From assembly GCF_000003605.2 (NCBI RefSeq), contig NW_003116181.1, forward strand, positions 1-64,000: a DNA stretch of 64,000 nucleotides, read 5' to 3'. The translations under genes and the position numbers were made by a program. Below are positions 35,301-48,181 of this stretch, piece by piece; position 1 is the stretch's first letter, and every line of letters begins with the position of its first letter. The stretch comes from Saccoglossus kowalevskii (taxonomy: Eukaryota > Hemichordata > Enteropneusta > Harrimaniidae). The notes beneath the pieces were generated by a model. The model worked only from the letters and a program-made list of their open reading frames with translations. It ran no database searches and was not told where the DNA came from.

Positions 35301-38300
35301 TCTAATGTAACACTAGATTAATAGAATGCTAGTCGTCTAATGCGACACTAGTTCAGTGAAATCATAGTCTTCTAATGTAACACTAGATTAGTAGAATGCT
35401 AGTATTCGAATGCGACACTAGTACAGTGGAATGATGCTCTTCTAATGTAACATTAGATTAGTAGAATGCTAGTATTCGAATGCGACACTAGTACAGTGGA
35501 ATGATGCTCTTATAATGTAACAATAGATTGGTAGAATGCTAGTCTTCTAATGCGACACTAGTACAGTGGAATCTTAGTCTTCTAATGCGACACTAGAATA
35601 GTAGAATGCTAGTCTTCTAATGCGACACTAGTACAGTGGAATGATGCTCTAATGTAACACTAGATTAGTATAATGCTAGTCTTCTAATGCGACACTAGTA
35701 AAGTGGAATGATGCTCTTCTAATGTAACACTAGATTAGTAGAATGCTAATCGTCTAATGCGACACTAGTTCAGTGGAATCATAGTCTTCTAATGTAACAC
35801 TAGATTAGTAGAATGCTAGTCTTCTAATGCGACACTAGTACAGTGGAATGATGCTCTTCTAAAGTAACACTAGATTAGTATAATGCTAGTCTTCTAATGC
35901 GACACTAGTAAAGTGGAATGATGCTCTTCTAATGTAACACTAGATTAGTAGAATGCTAATCGTCTAATGCGACACTAGTTCAGTGGAATCATAGTCTTCT
36001 AATGTAACACTAGATTAGTAGAATGCTAGTCTTCTAATGCGACACTAGTACAGTGGAATGATGCTCTTCTAATGTAACACTGGATTAGTATAATGCTAGT
36101 TTCCTAATGCGACAATAGTACAGTGGTATGATGCTTTTCTAATGTAACACTAGATCAGTAGAATGCTAGTCTCCTAATGCAACACTAGTACAGTGGAATG
36201 AGGCTCTTCTAATGTAACACTAGATTAGTAGAATGCTAGTCTTCTAATGCGACACTAGTACAGTGGAATGATGCTCTTCTAATGTAACACTAGATTAGTA
36301 GAATGTTAGTATTCTAATGCGACACTAGTACAGTGGTATGATGCTTTTCTAATGTAACACTAGATCAGTAGAATGCTAGTCTCCTAATGCAACACTAGTA
36401 CAGTGGAATGAGGCTCTTCTAATGTAACACTAGATTAGTAGAATGCTAGTCTTCTAATGCGACACTAGTACAGTGGAATGATGCTCTTCTAATGTAACAC
36501 TAGATTAGTAGAATGTTAGTATTCTAATGCGACACTAGTACAGTGGAATGATGCTCTTCTAATGTAACACTAGATTAGTAGAATGCTAGTCTTCTAATGC
36601 GACACTAGTGCAGTGGAATGATGCTCTTCTACTGTAACACTAGTTTAGTTGAATGCTAGTCTTCTAATGCGACACTAGTACAGTGGAATGATGCTCTTCT
36701 AATGTAACACTAGATTAGTAGAAGGCTAGTCTTCTAATGCGACACTAGTGCAGTGGAATGATGCTCTTCTAATGTAACACTAGTTTAGTAGAATGCTAGT
36801 CTTCTAATGCGACACTAGTACAGTGGAATGATGCTCTTCCAATGTAACACTAGATTAGTAGAAGGCTAGTATTCAAATGCGACACTAGTACAGTGGAATG
36901 ATGCTCTTCTAATGTAACAATAGATTGGTAGAATGCTAGTCTTCTAATGGGACACGAGTGCAGTGGAATGATGCTCTTCTAATGTAACACGAGATTAGTA
37001 TAATGCTAGTCTTCTAATGCGACACTAGTACAGTGGAACGATGCTCTTCTAATGTAACACTAGATTAGTAGAAGGCTAGTATTCAAATGCGACACTAGTA
37101 CAGTGGAATGATGCTCTTCTAATGTAACACTAGATTAGTAGAAGGCTAGTATTCAAATGCGACACTGGTACAGTGGAATGATGCTCTTCTAATGTAACAC
37201 TAGATTAGTAGAAGGCTAGTATTCAAATGCGACACTAGTACAGTGGAACGATGCTCTTCTAATGTAACACTAGATTAGTAGAAGGCTAGTATTCAAATGC
37301 GACACTAGTACAGTGGAATGATGCTCTTCTAATGTAACAATAGATTAGTAGAATGCTAGTCTTCTAATGCGACACTAGTACAGTGGAATGATGCTCTTCT
37401 AATGTAACACTAGATTAGTAGAATGTTAGTATTCTAATGCGACACTTGTACAGTGGAATGATGCTCTTCTAATGTAACACTAGATTAGTAGAATGCTAGT
37501 CTTCTAATGCGACACTAGTGCAGTGGAATGATGCTCTTCTAATGTAACACTAGTTTAGTAGAATGCTAGTCTTCTAATGCGACACTAAGTACAGTGGAAT
37601 GATGCTCGTCTAATGTAACACTACATTAATAGAAAGGCTAGTATTCAAATGCGACACTAGTACAGTGGGAATGATGCTCTTCTTATGTAACAATAGATTA
37701 ATAAGAATGCTAGTCTTCTAATGCGACACTAGTACAGTGGAATGATGCTCTTCTAATGTAACACTAGATTAGTAGAATGTTAGTATTCTAATGCGACACT
37801 TGTACAGTGGAATGATGCTCTTCTAATGTAACACTAGATTAGTAGAATGCTAGTCTTCTAATGCGACACTAGTGCAGTGGAATGATGCTCTTCTAATGTA
37901 ACACTAGTTTAGTAGAATGCTAGTCTTCTAATGCGACACTAGTACAGTGGAATGATGCTCGTCTAATGTAACACTAGATTAGTAGAAGGCTAGTATTCAA
38001 ATGCGACACTAGAACAGTGGAATGATGCTCTTCTAATGTAACAAAAGATTAGTAGAATGCTAGTCTTCTAATGCGACACTAGTGCAGTGGAATGATGCTC
38101 TTCTAATGTAACACTAGTTTAGTAGAATGCTAGTCTTCTAATGCGACACTAGTACAGTGGAATGATGCTCGTCTAATGTAACACTAGATTAGTAGAAGGC
38201 TAGTATTCAAATGCGACACTAGTACAGTGGAATGATGCTCTTCTAATGTAACAATAGATTAGTAGAATGCTAGTCTTCTAATGCGACACTAGTACAGTGG

Positions 38301-40211
38301 AATGATGCTCGTCTAATGTAACACTAGATTAGTAGAAGGCTAGTCTTCTAATGCGACACTAGTGCAGTGGAATGATGCTCTTCTAATGTAACACTAGTTT
38401 AGTAGAATGCTAGTCTTCTAATGCGACACTAGTACAGTGGAATGATGCTCTTCTAATGTAACACTAGATTATAGAATGCTAGTCTTCTAATACGACACTA
38501 GTACAGTGGAATGATGCTTTTCTAATGTAACACTAGATCAGTAGAATGCTAGTCTCCTAATGCAACACTAGTACAGTGGAATGAGGCTCTTCTAATGTAA
38601 CACTAGATTAGTAGAATGCTAGTCTTCTAATGCGACACTAGTACAGTGGAATGATGCTCTTCTAATGTAACACTAGATTAGTAGAATATTAGTATTCTAA
38701 TGCGACACTAGTACAGTGGAATGATGCTCTTCTAATGTAACACTAGATTAGTAGAATGCTAGTCTTCAAATGCGACACTAGTACAGTGGAATGATGCTCT
38801 TCTAATGTAACACTAGTTTATTAGAATGCTAGTCTTCTAATGCGACACTAGTACAGTGGAATGATGCTCTTCTAATGTAACACTAGATTATAGAATGCTA
38901 GTCTTCTAATACGACACTAGTACAGTGGAATGATGCTCTTCTAAAGTAACACTAGATTAGTATAATGCTAGTCTTCTAATGCGACACTAGTAAAGTGGAA
39001 TGATGCTCTTCTAATGTAACACTAGATTAGTAGAATGCTAATCGTCTAATGCGACACTAGTTCAGTGGAATCATAGTCTTCTAATGTAACACTAGATTAG
39101 TATAATGCTAGTCTTCTAATGCGACACTAGTACAGTGGAACGATGCTCTTCTAATGTAACACTAGATTAGTAGAAGGCTAGTATTCAAATGCGACACTAG
39201 TACAGTGGAATGATGCTCTTCTAATGTAACACTAGTTTATTAGAATGCTAGTCTTCTAATGCGACACTAGTACAGTGGAATGATGCTCTTCTAATGTAAC
39301 ACTAGATTAGTAGAAGGCTAGTATTCAAATGCGACACTAGTACAGTGTAATGATGCTCTTCTAATGTAACAATAGATTGGTAGAATGCTAGTCTTCTAAT
39401 GGGACACTAGTGCAGTGGAATGATGCTCTTCTAATGTAACACTACATTAGTATAATGCTAGTCTTCTAATGCGACACTAGTACAGTGGAATGATGCTCTT
39501 CTAATGTAACACTAGATTAGTAGAAGGCTAGTCTTCTATGCGACACTAGTACAGTGGAATGATGCTCTTCTAATGTAACACTAGATTAGTAGAATGCTAG
39601 TTTCCTAATGCGACACTAGTACAGTGGTATGATGCTTCTTCTAATGTAACACTAGATTAGTAGAATGCTAGTCTTCTAATGCGACACTAGTGCAGTGGAA
39701 TGATGCTCTTCTAATGTAACACTAGATTAGTAGAATGCTAGTCTTCTAATGCGACACTAGTACAGTGGAATGATGCTCTTCTAATGTAACACTAGATTAG
39801 TAGAATATTAGTATTCTAATGCGACACTAGTACAGTGGAATGATGCTCTTCTAATGTAACACTAGATTAGTAGAATGCTAGTCTTCTAATGCGACACTAG
39901 TGCAGTGGAATGATGCTCTTCTACTGTAACACTAGTTTAGTTGAATGCTAGTCTTCTAATGCGACACTAGTACAGTGGTATGATGCTTTTCTAATGTAAC
40001 ACTAGATCAGTAGAATGCTAGTCTCCTAATGCAACACTAGTACAGTGGAATGAGGCTCTTCTAATGTAACACTAGATTAGTAGAATGCTAGTCTTCTAAT
40101 GCGACACTAGTACAGTGGAATGATGCTCTTCTAATGTAACACTAGATTAGTAGAATATTAGTATTCTAATGCGACACTAGTACAGTGGAATGATGCTCTT
40201 CTAATGTAACA
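32305..40211. repeat. Type II mosaic block, longest (7.9 kb)
   Basis: Contains the partial 840-bp cassette (32515-33179), 69-bp J units at 33740, 34439, 38464 and 38883, half units at 32655 and 34858, the J2/J3/G1/G2 cassette at 35593-36289, W runs at 37060-37339, and local duplication of G2-consensus-Y (36150-36359 against 36360-36569). Odd-length units cluster at 37550-37763 and at 39512-39651. GTAGAATATTAG Y units (38673, 39792, 40142) are concentrated near its right end. Confidence 0.87.
32515..33179. repeat. 840-bp cassette, right-truncated copy
   Basis: Carries Z (TACGACA), K', half, K (CAAGTTTAG, AATAATG), W (GTGTAATG), N (GGAACA), O, W, X and Z, and then changes to a CTCGTC K unit at 33180 where the full copies have K' and the TAAAAGG half unit. 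Confidence 0.88.
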
Positions 40212-42661
40212 CTAGATTAGTAGAATGCTAGTCTTCTAATGGGACACTAGTGCAGTGGAATGATGCTCTTCTAATGTAACACTAGATACGTATAATGCTA
40301 GTCTTCTAATGCGACACTAGTACAGTGGAATGATGCTCTTCTAATGTAACACTAGATTAATATAATGCTAGTCGTCTAATGCGACACTAGTTCAGTGGAA
40401 TCATAGTCTTCTAATGTAATACTAGATTAGTAGAATGCTAGTATTCGAGTGCGACACTAGTACAGTGGAATGATGCTCTTCTAATGTAATACTAGAATAG
40501 TAGAATGCTAGTCTTTTAATGCGACACTAGTACAGTGGAACGATGCTCTTCTAATGTAACACTAGATTAGTAGAATGCCAGTCTTCTAATGCGACACTAG
40601 TACAGTGGAATGATGCTCTTCTAATGTAACACTAGATTGGTAGAATGCTAGTCTTCTAATGGGACACTAGTGCAGTGGAATGATGCTCTTCTAATGTAAC
40701 ACTAGATAAGTATAATGCTAGTCTTCTAATGCGACACTAGTACAGTGGAATGATGCTCTTCTAATGTAACACTAGATTAATATAATGCTAGTCGTCTAAT
40801 GCGACACTAGTACAGTGGAATGATGCTCTTCTAATGTAACACTAGATTAGTAGAATGCTAATCGTCTAATGCGACACTAGTTCAGTGGAATCATAGTCTT
40901 CTAATGTAACACTAGATTAGTAGAATGCTAGTCTTCTAATGCGACACTAGTACAGTGGAATGATGCTCTTCTAATGTAACACTGGATTAGTATAATGCTA
41001 ATTTCCTAATGCGACAATAGTACAGTGGTATGATGCTTTTCTAATGTAACACTAGATCAGTAGAATGCTAGTCTCCTAATGCAACACTAGTACAGTGGAA
41101 TGAGGCTCTTCTAATGTAACACTAGATTAGTAGAATGCTAGTCTTCTAATGCGACACTGGTACAGTGGAATGATGCTCTTCTAATGTAACACTAGATTAG
41201 TAGAATGTTAGTATTCTAATGCGACACTAGTACAGTGGAATGATGCTCTTCTAATGTAACACTAGATTAGTAGAATGCTAGTCTTCTAATGCGACACTAG
41301 TGCAGTGGAATGATGCTCTTCTAATGTAACACTAGTTTAGTAGAATGCTAGTCTTCTAATGCGACACTAGTACAGTGGAATGATGCTCTTCTAATGTAAC
41401 ACTAGATTAGTAGAAGGCTAGTCTTCTAATGCGACACTAGTGCAGTGGAATGATGCTCTTCTAATGTAACACTAGATTAGTAGAATGCTAGTCTTCTAAT
41501 GCGACACTAGTACAGTGGAATGATGCTCTTCTAATGTAACACTAGATTAGTAGAATGCTAATCGTCTAATGCGACACTAGTTCAGTGGAATCATAGTCTT
41601 CTAATGTAACACTAGATTAGTAGAATGCTAGTCTTCTAATGCGACACTAGTACAGTGGAATGATGCTCTTCTAATGTAACACTGGATTAGTATAATGCTA
41701 ATTTCCTAATGCGACAATAGTACAGTGGTATGATGCTTTTCTAATGTAACACTAGATCAGTAGAATGCTAGTCTCCTAATGCAACACTAGTACAGTGGAA
41801 TGAGGCTCTTCTAATGTAACACTAGATTAGTAGAATGCTAGTCTTCTAATGCGACACTGGTACAGTGGAATGATGCTCTTCTAATGTAACACTAGATTAA
41901 TATAATGCTAGTCGTCTAATGCGACACTAGTTCAGTGGAATCATAGTCTTCTAATGTAATACTAGAATAGTAGAATGCTAGTCTTTTAATGCGACACTAG
42001 TACAGTGGAACGATGCTCTTCTAATGTAACACTAGATTAGTAGAATGCCAGTCTTCTAATGCGACACTAGTACAGTGGAATGATGCTCTTCTAATGTAAC
42101 ACTAGATTAATAGAATGCTAGTCGTCTAATGCGACACTAGTGCAGTGGAATGATGCTCTTCTAATGTAACACTAGTTTAGTAGAATGCTAGTCTTCTAAT
42201 GCGACACTAGTACAGTGGAATGATGCTCGTCTAATGTAACACTAGATTAGTAGAAGGCTAGTATTCAAATGCGACACTAGTACAGTGGAATGATGCTCTT
42301 CTAATGTAACAATAGATTAGTAGAATGCTAGTCTTCTAATGCGACACTAGTACAGTGGAATGATGCTCGTCTAATGTAACACTAGATTAGTAGAAGGCTA
42401 GTCTTCTAATGCGACACTAGTGCAGTGGAATGATGCTCTTCTAATGTAACACTAGTTTAGTATAATGCTAGTCTTCTAATGCGACACTAGTACAGTGGAA
42501 TGATGCTCTTCTAATGTAACACTAGATTAATATAATGCTAGTCGTCTAATGCGACACTAGTTAAGTGGAATCATAGTCTTCTAATGTAATACTAGAATAG
42601 TAGAATGCTAGTCTTTTAATGCGACACTAGTACAGTGGAATGATGCTCTTCTAATGTACCC
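40212..42661. repeat. Fine-scale mosaic of type I and type II
   Basis: Type I runs at 40212-40771 (P-Q-R-V-S-T-P-Q), 41892-42171 (R-S-T and a U/Z fusion) and 42522-42661 (R-S) alternate with type II runs of J3, G1, G2, Y, Z, K, L and X. Several units are fusions: 40772 has an R front with a standard B half, 42102 a U front with GTGCAGTGG, 42452 a K front with TATA. 40842-41191 and 41542-41891 are direct copies. The S unit at 42592 ends GTACCC just before type III starts. Confidence 0.87.
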
Positions 42662-44821
42662 CTAGATTAGTATAATGCTAGTCTTCTAATGCGACACTAG
42701 TACAGTGGAATGATGCTCTAATGTAACACTAGATTAGTATAATGCTAGTTTTCTAATGCGACACTAGTACAGTGGAATGAGACTCTTCTAATGTAACACT
42801 AGATTAGTATAATTCTAGTCTTCTAATGCGACACTAGTACAGTGGAATATTAGTCTTCTAATGCGACACTAGAATAGTAGAATGCTAGTCTTCTAATGCG
42901 ACACTAGTACAGTGGAACTTATGATGCTCCAATGTAACACCAGATTAGTAGAATGCTGGTCTTCTAATGCGACACTAGTACAGTTGAATGAGACTCTTCT
43001 AATGTAACACTAGATTAGTATAATGCCAGTCTTCTAATGCGACACTAGTACAGTTGAATGAGACTCTTCTAATGTAACACTAGATTAGTATAATGCTAGT
43101 CTTCTAATGCGACACTAGTACAGTTGAATGAGACTCTTCTAATGTAACACTAGATTAGTAGAATGCTAGTCTTCTAATGCGACACTAGTACAGTGGAATG
43201 ATGCTCTAATGTAACACTAGATTAGTAGAATGCTAGTCTTCAAATGCGACACTAGTACAGTGGAATGATACTCTTCTAATGTAACAATAAATTAGTAGAA
43301 TTCTAGTCTTCTAATGCGACACTAGTACAGTGGAATGATGCTCTTCTAATGTAACAATAAATAAGTAGAATGCTATTCTTTTAATGCGACACTAGTGCAG
43401 TGGAATGATGCTCTTCTAATGTAACACTAGATTAGTAGAATGCTAGTCTTCTAATGCGACACTAGTACAGTGGAATGAGGCTCTTCTAATGTAACACTAG
43501 ATTAGTATAATGCTAGTCGTCTAATGCGACACTAGTTCAGTGGAATCATAGTCTTCTAATGTAATACTAGATTAGTAGAATGCCAGTCTTCTAATGCGAC
43601 ACTAGTACAGTGAAATGATGCTCTTCTAATGTAACACTAGATTAGTAGAATGCTAGTCTTCTAATGCGACACTAGTACAGTGGAATGATGCTCTTCTAAT
43701 GTAATAATATATTAGTATAATGCTAGTCTTCTAATGCGACACTAGTACAGTGGAATGATGCTCTAATGTAACACTAGATTAGTATAATGCTAGTTTTCTA
43801 ATGCGACACTAGTACAGTGGAATGAGACTCTTCTAATGTAACACTAGATTAGTATAATTCTAGTCTTCTAATGCGACACTAGTACAGTGGAATATTAGTC
43901 TTCTAATGCGACACTAGAATAGTAGAATGCTAGTCTTCTAATGCGACACTAGTACAGTGGAACTTATGATGCTCCAATGTAACACCAGATTAGTAGAATG
44001 CTGGTCTTCTAATGCGACACTAGTACAGTTGAATGAGACTCTTCTAATGTAACACTAGATTAGTATAATGCCAGTCTTCTAATGCGACACTAGTACAGTT
44101 GAATGAGACTCTTCTAATGTAACACTAGATTAGTATAATGCTAGTCTTCTAATGCGACACTAGTACAGTTGAATGAGACTCTTCTAATGTAACACTAGAT
44201 TAGTAGAATGCTAGTCTTCTAATGCGACACTAGTACAGTGGAATGATGCTGTAATGTAACACTAGATTAGTAGAATGCTAGTCTTCAAATGCGACACTAG
44301 TACAGTGGAATGATACTCTTCTAATGTAACAATAAATTAGTAGAATTCTAGTCTTCTAATGCGACACTAGTACAGTGGAATGATGCTCTTCTAATGTAAC
44401 AATAAATAAGTAGAATGCTAGTCTTCTAATGCGACACTAGTGCAGTGGAATGATGCTCTTCTAATGTAACACTAGATTAGTAGAATGCTAGTCTTCTAAT
44501 GCGACACTAGTACAGTGGAATGAGGCTCTTCTAATGTAACACTAGATTAGTATAATGCTAGTCGTCTAATGCGACACTAGTTCAGTAGAATCATAGTCTT
44601 CTAATGTAATACTAGATTAGTAGAATGCCAGTCTTCTAATGCGACACTAGTACAGTGAAATGATGCTCTTCTAATGTAACACTAGATTAGTAGAATGCTA
44701 GTCTTCTAATGCGTCACTAGTACAGTGGAATGAGGCTCTTCTAATGTAACACTAGATTAGAAGAATGCTAGTCTTCTAATGCGACACTAGTGCAGTGGAA
44801 TGATGCTCTTCTAATGTAACA
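42662..44821. repeat. Type III block, second locus
   Basis: Four tail units (42662-42939), one full 15-unit copy at 42940-43984 (1,045 bp) and a 12-unit truncated copy at 43985-44821 (837 bp). The truncated copy has the same length and breakpoint class (ending in the TTAGAAG unit) as 30208-31044, and both lead into type I. The closing TTAGAAG unit (44752) has GTGCAG and joins a Q unit, whereas at 31045 the join is to R. Confidence 0.91.
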
Positions 44822-46151
44822 CTAGATAAGTATAATGCTAGTCTTCTAATGCGACACTAGTACAGTGGAATGATGCTCTTCTAATGTAACACTAGATTAA
44901 TATAATGCTAGTCGTCTAATGCGACACTAGTTAAGTGGAATCATAGTCTTCTAATGTAATACTAGAATAGTAGAATGCTAGTCTTTTAATGCGACACTAG
45001 TACAGTGGAACGATGCTCTTCTAATGTAACACTAGATTAGTAGAATGCCAGTCTTCTAATGCGACACTAGTACAGTGGAATGATGCTCTTCTAATGTAAC
45101 ACTAGATTAATAGAATGCTAGTCGTCTAATGCGACACTAGTTCAGTGGAATCATAGTCTTCTAATGTAACACTAGATTAGTAGAATGCTAGTATTCGAGT
45201 GCGACACTAGTACAGTGGAATGATGCTCTTCTAATGTAACACTAGATTAGTAGAATGCTAGTCTTCTAATGGGACACTAGTGCAGTGGAATGATGCTCTT
45301 CTAATGTAACACTAGATAAGTATAATGCTAGTCTTCTAATGCGACACTAGTACAGTGGAATGATGCTCTTCTAATGTAACACTGGATTAATATAATGCTA
45401 GTCGTCTAATGCGACACTAGTTCAGTGGAATCATAGTCTTCTAATGTAATACTAGAATAGTAGAATGCTAGTCTTTTAATGCGACACTAGTACAGTGGAA
45501 CGATGCTCTTCTAATGTAACACTAGATTAGTAGAATGCCAGTCTTCTAATGCGACACTAGTACAGTGGAATGATGCTCTTCTAATGTAACACTAGATTAA
45601 TAGAATGCTAGTCGTCTAATGCGACACTAGTTCAGTGGAATCATAGTCTTCTAATGTAACACTAGATTAGTAGAATGCTAGTATTCGAATGCGACACTAG
45701 TACAGTGGAATGATGCTCTTCTAATGTAACACTAGATTAGTAGAATGCTAGTATTCGAATGCGACACTAGTACAGTGGAATGATGCTCTTCTAATGTAAC
45801 AATAGATTGGTAGAATGCTAGTCTTCTAATGCGACACTAGTAAAGTGGAATAATGCTCTTCTAATGTAACACTAGATTAGTAGAATGCTAGTCGTCTAAT
45901 GCGACACTAGTACAGTGGAATCCTAGTCTTCTAATGCGACACTAGAATAGTAGAATGCTAGTCTTCTAATGCGACACTAGTACAGTGGAATGATGCTCTT
46001 CTAATGTAACACTAGATTAGTAGAATGCTAGTCTTCTAATGCGACACTAGTACAGTGTAATGAGGCTCTTCTAATGTAACACTAGATTAGTATAATGCTA
46101 GTCGTCTAATACGACACTAGTTCAGTGGAATCATAGTTTTCTAATGTAACA
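44822..46151. repeat. Type I block ending in a type IV entry
   Basis: Q-R-S-T-U-V-P-Q-R-S-T-U from 44822 to 45661, then V', V', the AAAG/AATAATG unit, TCGTC with CCTAG, CTAGAATAG, GTGTAATGAGG (46012) and a TACGACA/CATAGTTTTC unit (46082). It matches 17110-17599, including CCTAG and CATAGTTTTC, then breaks to type II at 46152 instead of continuing through type IV. Confidence 0.89.
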
Positions 46152-48181
46152 CTAGATTAGTAGAATGCTAGTCTTCTAATGCGACACTAGTACAGTGGAA
46201 CGATGCTCTTCTAATGTAACACTAGATTAGTAGAAGGCTAGTATTCAAATGCGACACTAGTACAGTGGAATGATGCTCTTCTAATGTAACACTAGATTAG
46301 TAGAAGGCTAGTATTCAAATGCGACACTAGTACAGTAGAATGATGCTCTTCTAATGTAACACTAGATTAGTAGAAGGCTAGTATTCAAATGCGACACTAG
46401 TACAGTGGAACGATGCTCTTCTAATGTAACACTAGATTAGTAGAAGGCTAGTATTCAAATGCGACACTAGTACAGTGGAATGATGCTCTTCTAATGTAAC
46501 AATAGATTAGTAGAATGCTAGTCTTCTAATGCGACACTAGTACAGTGGAATGATGCTCTTCTAATGTAACACTAGATTAGTAGAATGCTAGTCTTCTAAT
46601 ACGACACTAGTGCAGTGGAATGATGCTCTTCTAATGTAACACTAGTTTATTAGAATGCTAGTCTTCTAATGCGACACTAGTACAGTGGAATGATGCTCTT
46701 CTAATGTAACACTAGATTAGTAGAAGGCTATTCTTCTAATGTAACACAAGTTTAGTAGAATGCTAGTCTACTAATGCGACACTAGTACAGTGGAATAATG
46801 CTCTTCTAATGTAACACTAGATTAGTAGAAGGCTAGTATTCAAATGCGACACTAGTACAGTGTAATGATGCTCTTCTAATGTAACAATAGATTGGTAGAA
46901 TGTTAGTCTTCTAATGGAACACTAGTGCAGTGGAATGATGCTCTTCTAATGTAACACTAGATTAGTATAATGCTAGTCTTCTAATGCGACACTAGTACAG
47001 TGGAACGATGCTCTTCTAATGTAACACTAGATTAGTAGAAGGCTAGTATTCAAATGCGACACTAGTACAGTGGAATGATGCTCTTCTAATGTAACAATAG
47101 ATTAGTAGAATGCTAGTCTTCTAATGCGACACTAGTACAGTGGAATGATGCTCTTCTAATGTAACACTAGATTAGTAGAATGCTAGTCTTCTAATGCGAC
47201 ACTAGTGCAGTGGAATGATGCTCTTCTAATGTAACACTAGTTTATTAGAATGCTAGTCTTCTAATGCGACACTAGTACAGTGGAATGATGCTCTTCTAAT
47301 GTAACACTAGATTAGTAAAAGGCTAGTCTTCTAATGTAACACTAGTTTAGTAGAATGCTAGTCTTCTAATGCGACACTAGTACAGTGGAATGATGCTCTT
47401 CTAATGTAACACTAGATTAGTAGAAGGCTAGTATTCAAATGCGACACTAGTACAGTGTAATGATGCTCTTCTAATGTAACAATAGATTGGTAGAATGCTA
47501 GTCTTCTAATGGGACACTAGTGCAGTGGAATGATGCTCTTCTAATGTAACACTAGATTAGTATAATGCTAGTCTTCTAATGCGACACTAGTACAGTGGAA
47601 CGATGCTCTTCTAATGTAACACTAGATTAGTAGAAGGCTAGTATTCAAATGCGACACTAGTACATTGGAATGATGCTTTTCTAATGTAACACTAGATTAG
47701 TATCAGGCTAGTATTCAAATGCGACACTAGTAGAGTGGAATGATGCTCTTCTAATGTAACACTAGATTAGTAGAAGGCTAGTATTCAAATGCGACACTAG
47801 TACAGTGGAACGATGCTCTTCTAATGTAACACTAGATTAGTAGAAGGCTAGTATTCAAATGCGACACTAGTACAGTGGAATGATGCTCTTCTAATGTAAC
47901 AATAGATTGGTAGAATGCTAGTCTTCTAATGGGACACTAGTGCAGTGGAATGATGCTCTTCTAATGTAACACTAGATTAGTAGAAGGCTAGTATTCAAAT
48001 GCGACACTGGTACAGTGGAATGATGCTCTTCTAATGTAACAATAGATTGGTAGAATGCTAGTCTTCTAATGCGACACTAGTACAGTGGAATGATGCTCTT
48101 CTAATGTAACACTAGATTAGTAGAAGGCTAGTATTCAAATGCGACACTAGTACAGTGGAATGATGCTCTTCTAATGTAACA
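46152..48181. repeat. Type II mosaic block with 840-bp cassette, copy 2
   Basis: A W run (46222-46501), X, the 840-bp cassette at 46572-47411 (half units at 46712 and 47307), then W-N-O-W-W-W-W and alternating N-W-N-W from 47902. Units 46222-47411 are colinear with 15500-16689, sharing CAGTAGAATG. Slightly damaged W units at 47622 (ACATTGG) and 47692 (TATCAGG, TAGAGTGG) are private to this block. It ends W-N into type I. Confidence 0.88.
46572..47411. repeat. 840-bp cassette, copy 2
   Basis: Same thirteen elements as 15850-16689. Private changes are CTATTCTTC in the first half unit, TCTACTAATG in the CAAGTTTAG unit and GTTAGTCTTC in the N unit. Homology with copy 1 extends 350 bp to the left. 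Confidence 0.9.
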
